Positions 5,430-5,799 of a stretch of DNA of 5,799 nt are shown one piece after another; positions within the stretch are counted from its first letter, which is position 1; every line of letters starts with the position of its first letter. This stretch comes from JBFLVQ01 sp040758525 (GTDB taxonomy: Bacteria > Acidobacteriota > Blastocatellia > Chloracidobacteriales > JADJPF01). Location: positions 1 through 5,799 of the forward strand of contig JBFLVQ010000614.1 of the NCBI GenBank assembly GCA_040758525.1, written 5' to 3'. A program made the position numbers and the translations under genes. The notes under the pieces were generated by a model. It had not been told where the DNA came from. It ran no database searches and saw nothing but the letters and a program-made list of their open reading frames with translations.

Positions 5430-5685
5430 TTGACGGGCAACGATTTGGAAACGGTTACAAATACGCTCGATCTGGCGCGAAGCTATAACCGTTTTGTCAA
5501 CCTGAGAGGGATCTACTTTTGCTGGCGCTGGTAATTGCTCCTGGTATAGATGTAATTTTTCAAAGATGGATTTTAGATTATTAACATCTGATCTTATGAC
5601 ATCTACATAATCACCTAGATCAAGATGTGCTAATTCATAGTCTTTTGATATTTGTTCAGATGTAAATAGACTGGTAGCTGCCCAT
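5430..5685 (-). pseudogene. N-terminal part of the PD-(D/E)XK gene, detached from its ATG by a one-base shift
   Basis: The nuclease frame continues upstream for 85 codons. It reads AATSLFTSEQISKDYELAHL, then a helical, heptad-like stretch (VDVIRSDVNNLKSIFEKL), then ASRQIERICNRFQIVARQL leading directly into the conserved domain. A TAA at 5685-5687 precedes it. ATG at 5685-5683 lies one base out of frame and is followed by GGG. Removing one G (plus-strand CCC, 5681-5683 region) would give M-A-A-T-S-L-F and a complete 218-residue protein. As written, ATG 5685 terminates after nine codons. Indel, sequencing error or a missing upstream part are all possible. This segment is much richer in A+T (about one-third GC in a sampled line) than the nuclease core. 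Confidence 0.5.
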
Positions 5686-5765
5686 TAAATCGGGGCCGAG
5701 CAAAATAAAAAGAAAATGGTAGGGTTCGCTGGTAAACTTTCTGAATACACCGAGAAAGTGAATCC

Positions 5766-5773
5766 AGGAGGAG
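5766..5773 (+). promoter_or_regulatory. Perfect Shine-Dalgarno AGGAGGAG
   Basis: AGGAGGAG lies 6 bases before ATG 5780 and is one of the two best ribosome binding sites in the window. It decides the start and strand of the right-edge gene. Confidence 0.75.
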
Positions 5774-5779
5774 AACCAG

Positions 5780-5799
5780 ATGGACCCAGCAATAACATT
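5780..5799 (+). CDS. Start of a rightward gene, cut by window edge
   Basis: Only six full codons are visible (MDPAIT). The start rests on the AGGAGGAG site. From memory, the opening resembles proteins beginning MDPxTLIVxAL, a hydrophobic N-terminal segment seen in some bacterial effector-associated proteins; six residues cannot prove that. A different frame starts at ATG 5716 and stays open to the edge (MVGFAGKLSEYTEKVNPGG...), but it lacks a ribosome site. The gene diverges from the nuclease-like gene, so the 90 bases between them should hold both promoters; I see no clear boxes there. Confidence 0.5.

Overview
The window is a roughly 5.8 kb accessory region from a bacterium of moderate to low GC. 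By eye, the left and middle parts are about 33-47% GC in sampled lines, while 4.1-5.4 kb is nearer 50-58%. Strong Shine-Dalgarno sequences and near-consensus sigma-70-type promoters fit an ordinary bacterial host. The mix of a single-domain RRM protein, toxin-antitoxin cassettes and a PD-(D/E)XK protein is typical of gene-rich environmental genomes such as cyanobacteria or Beggiatoa-like bacteria, but nothing here fixes the taxon. There are no rRNA, tRNA, CRISPR or insertion-sequence signals.

Layout. Positions 1-245 (minus) hold the N-terminal part of a small membrane protein with two predicted membrane segments, cut by the window edge. Upstream of it on the same strand, 576-1853 encodes a 425-residue calcineurin-like metallophosphoesterase with an excellent ribosome binding site. 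The 330 bases between them look like a decayed C-terminal coding tail, readable only by switching frames and crossing a TAG. A roughly 420-base AT-rich intergenic stretch follows, with candidate divergent promoters. Then comes a plus-strand coiled-coil protein (2326-2739) whose frame runs upstream through a TAG to an ATG at 2278.

Positions 2778-3660 form a compact operon. A near-consensus promoter overlaps a perfect 15-bp palindrome and drives a DUF4258-like small protein (putative toxin) and an MqsA-like zinc-finger/HTH protein (putative antitoxin and autoregulator). Positions 3732-4016 encode a bacterial RRM RNA-binding protein. On the minus strand, 4112-4914 is a TacA/TacT-type module: a DUF1778 antitoxin overlapping a GNAT acetyltransferase toxin by ATGA. 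Upstream of it lies a PD-(D/E)XK nuclease-like gene (5028-5429, frame open to 5684) that has lost its in-frame start codon. At the right edge a plus-strand gene begins behind a perfect AGGAGG site at 5780.

Together this looks like a defence or mobile-cassette island: two independent toxin-antitoxin modules, a nuclease-like protein, a phosphoesterase beside a two-membrane-segment protein, and several gene-decay scars. The least explained parts are the phosphoesterase/membrane pair with its broken tail and the DUF4258/MqsA-like operon with its palindrome.
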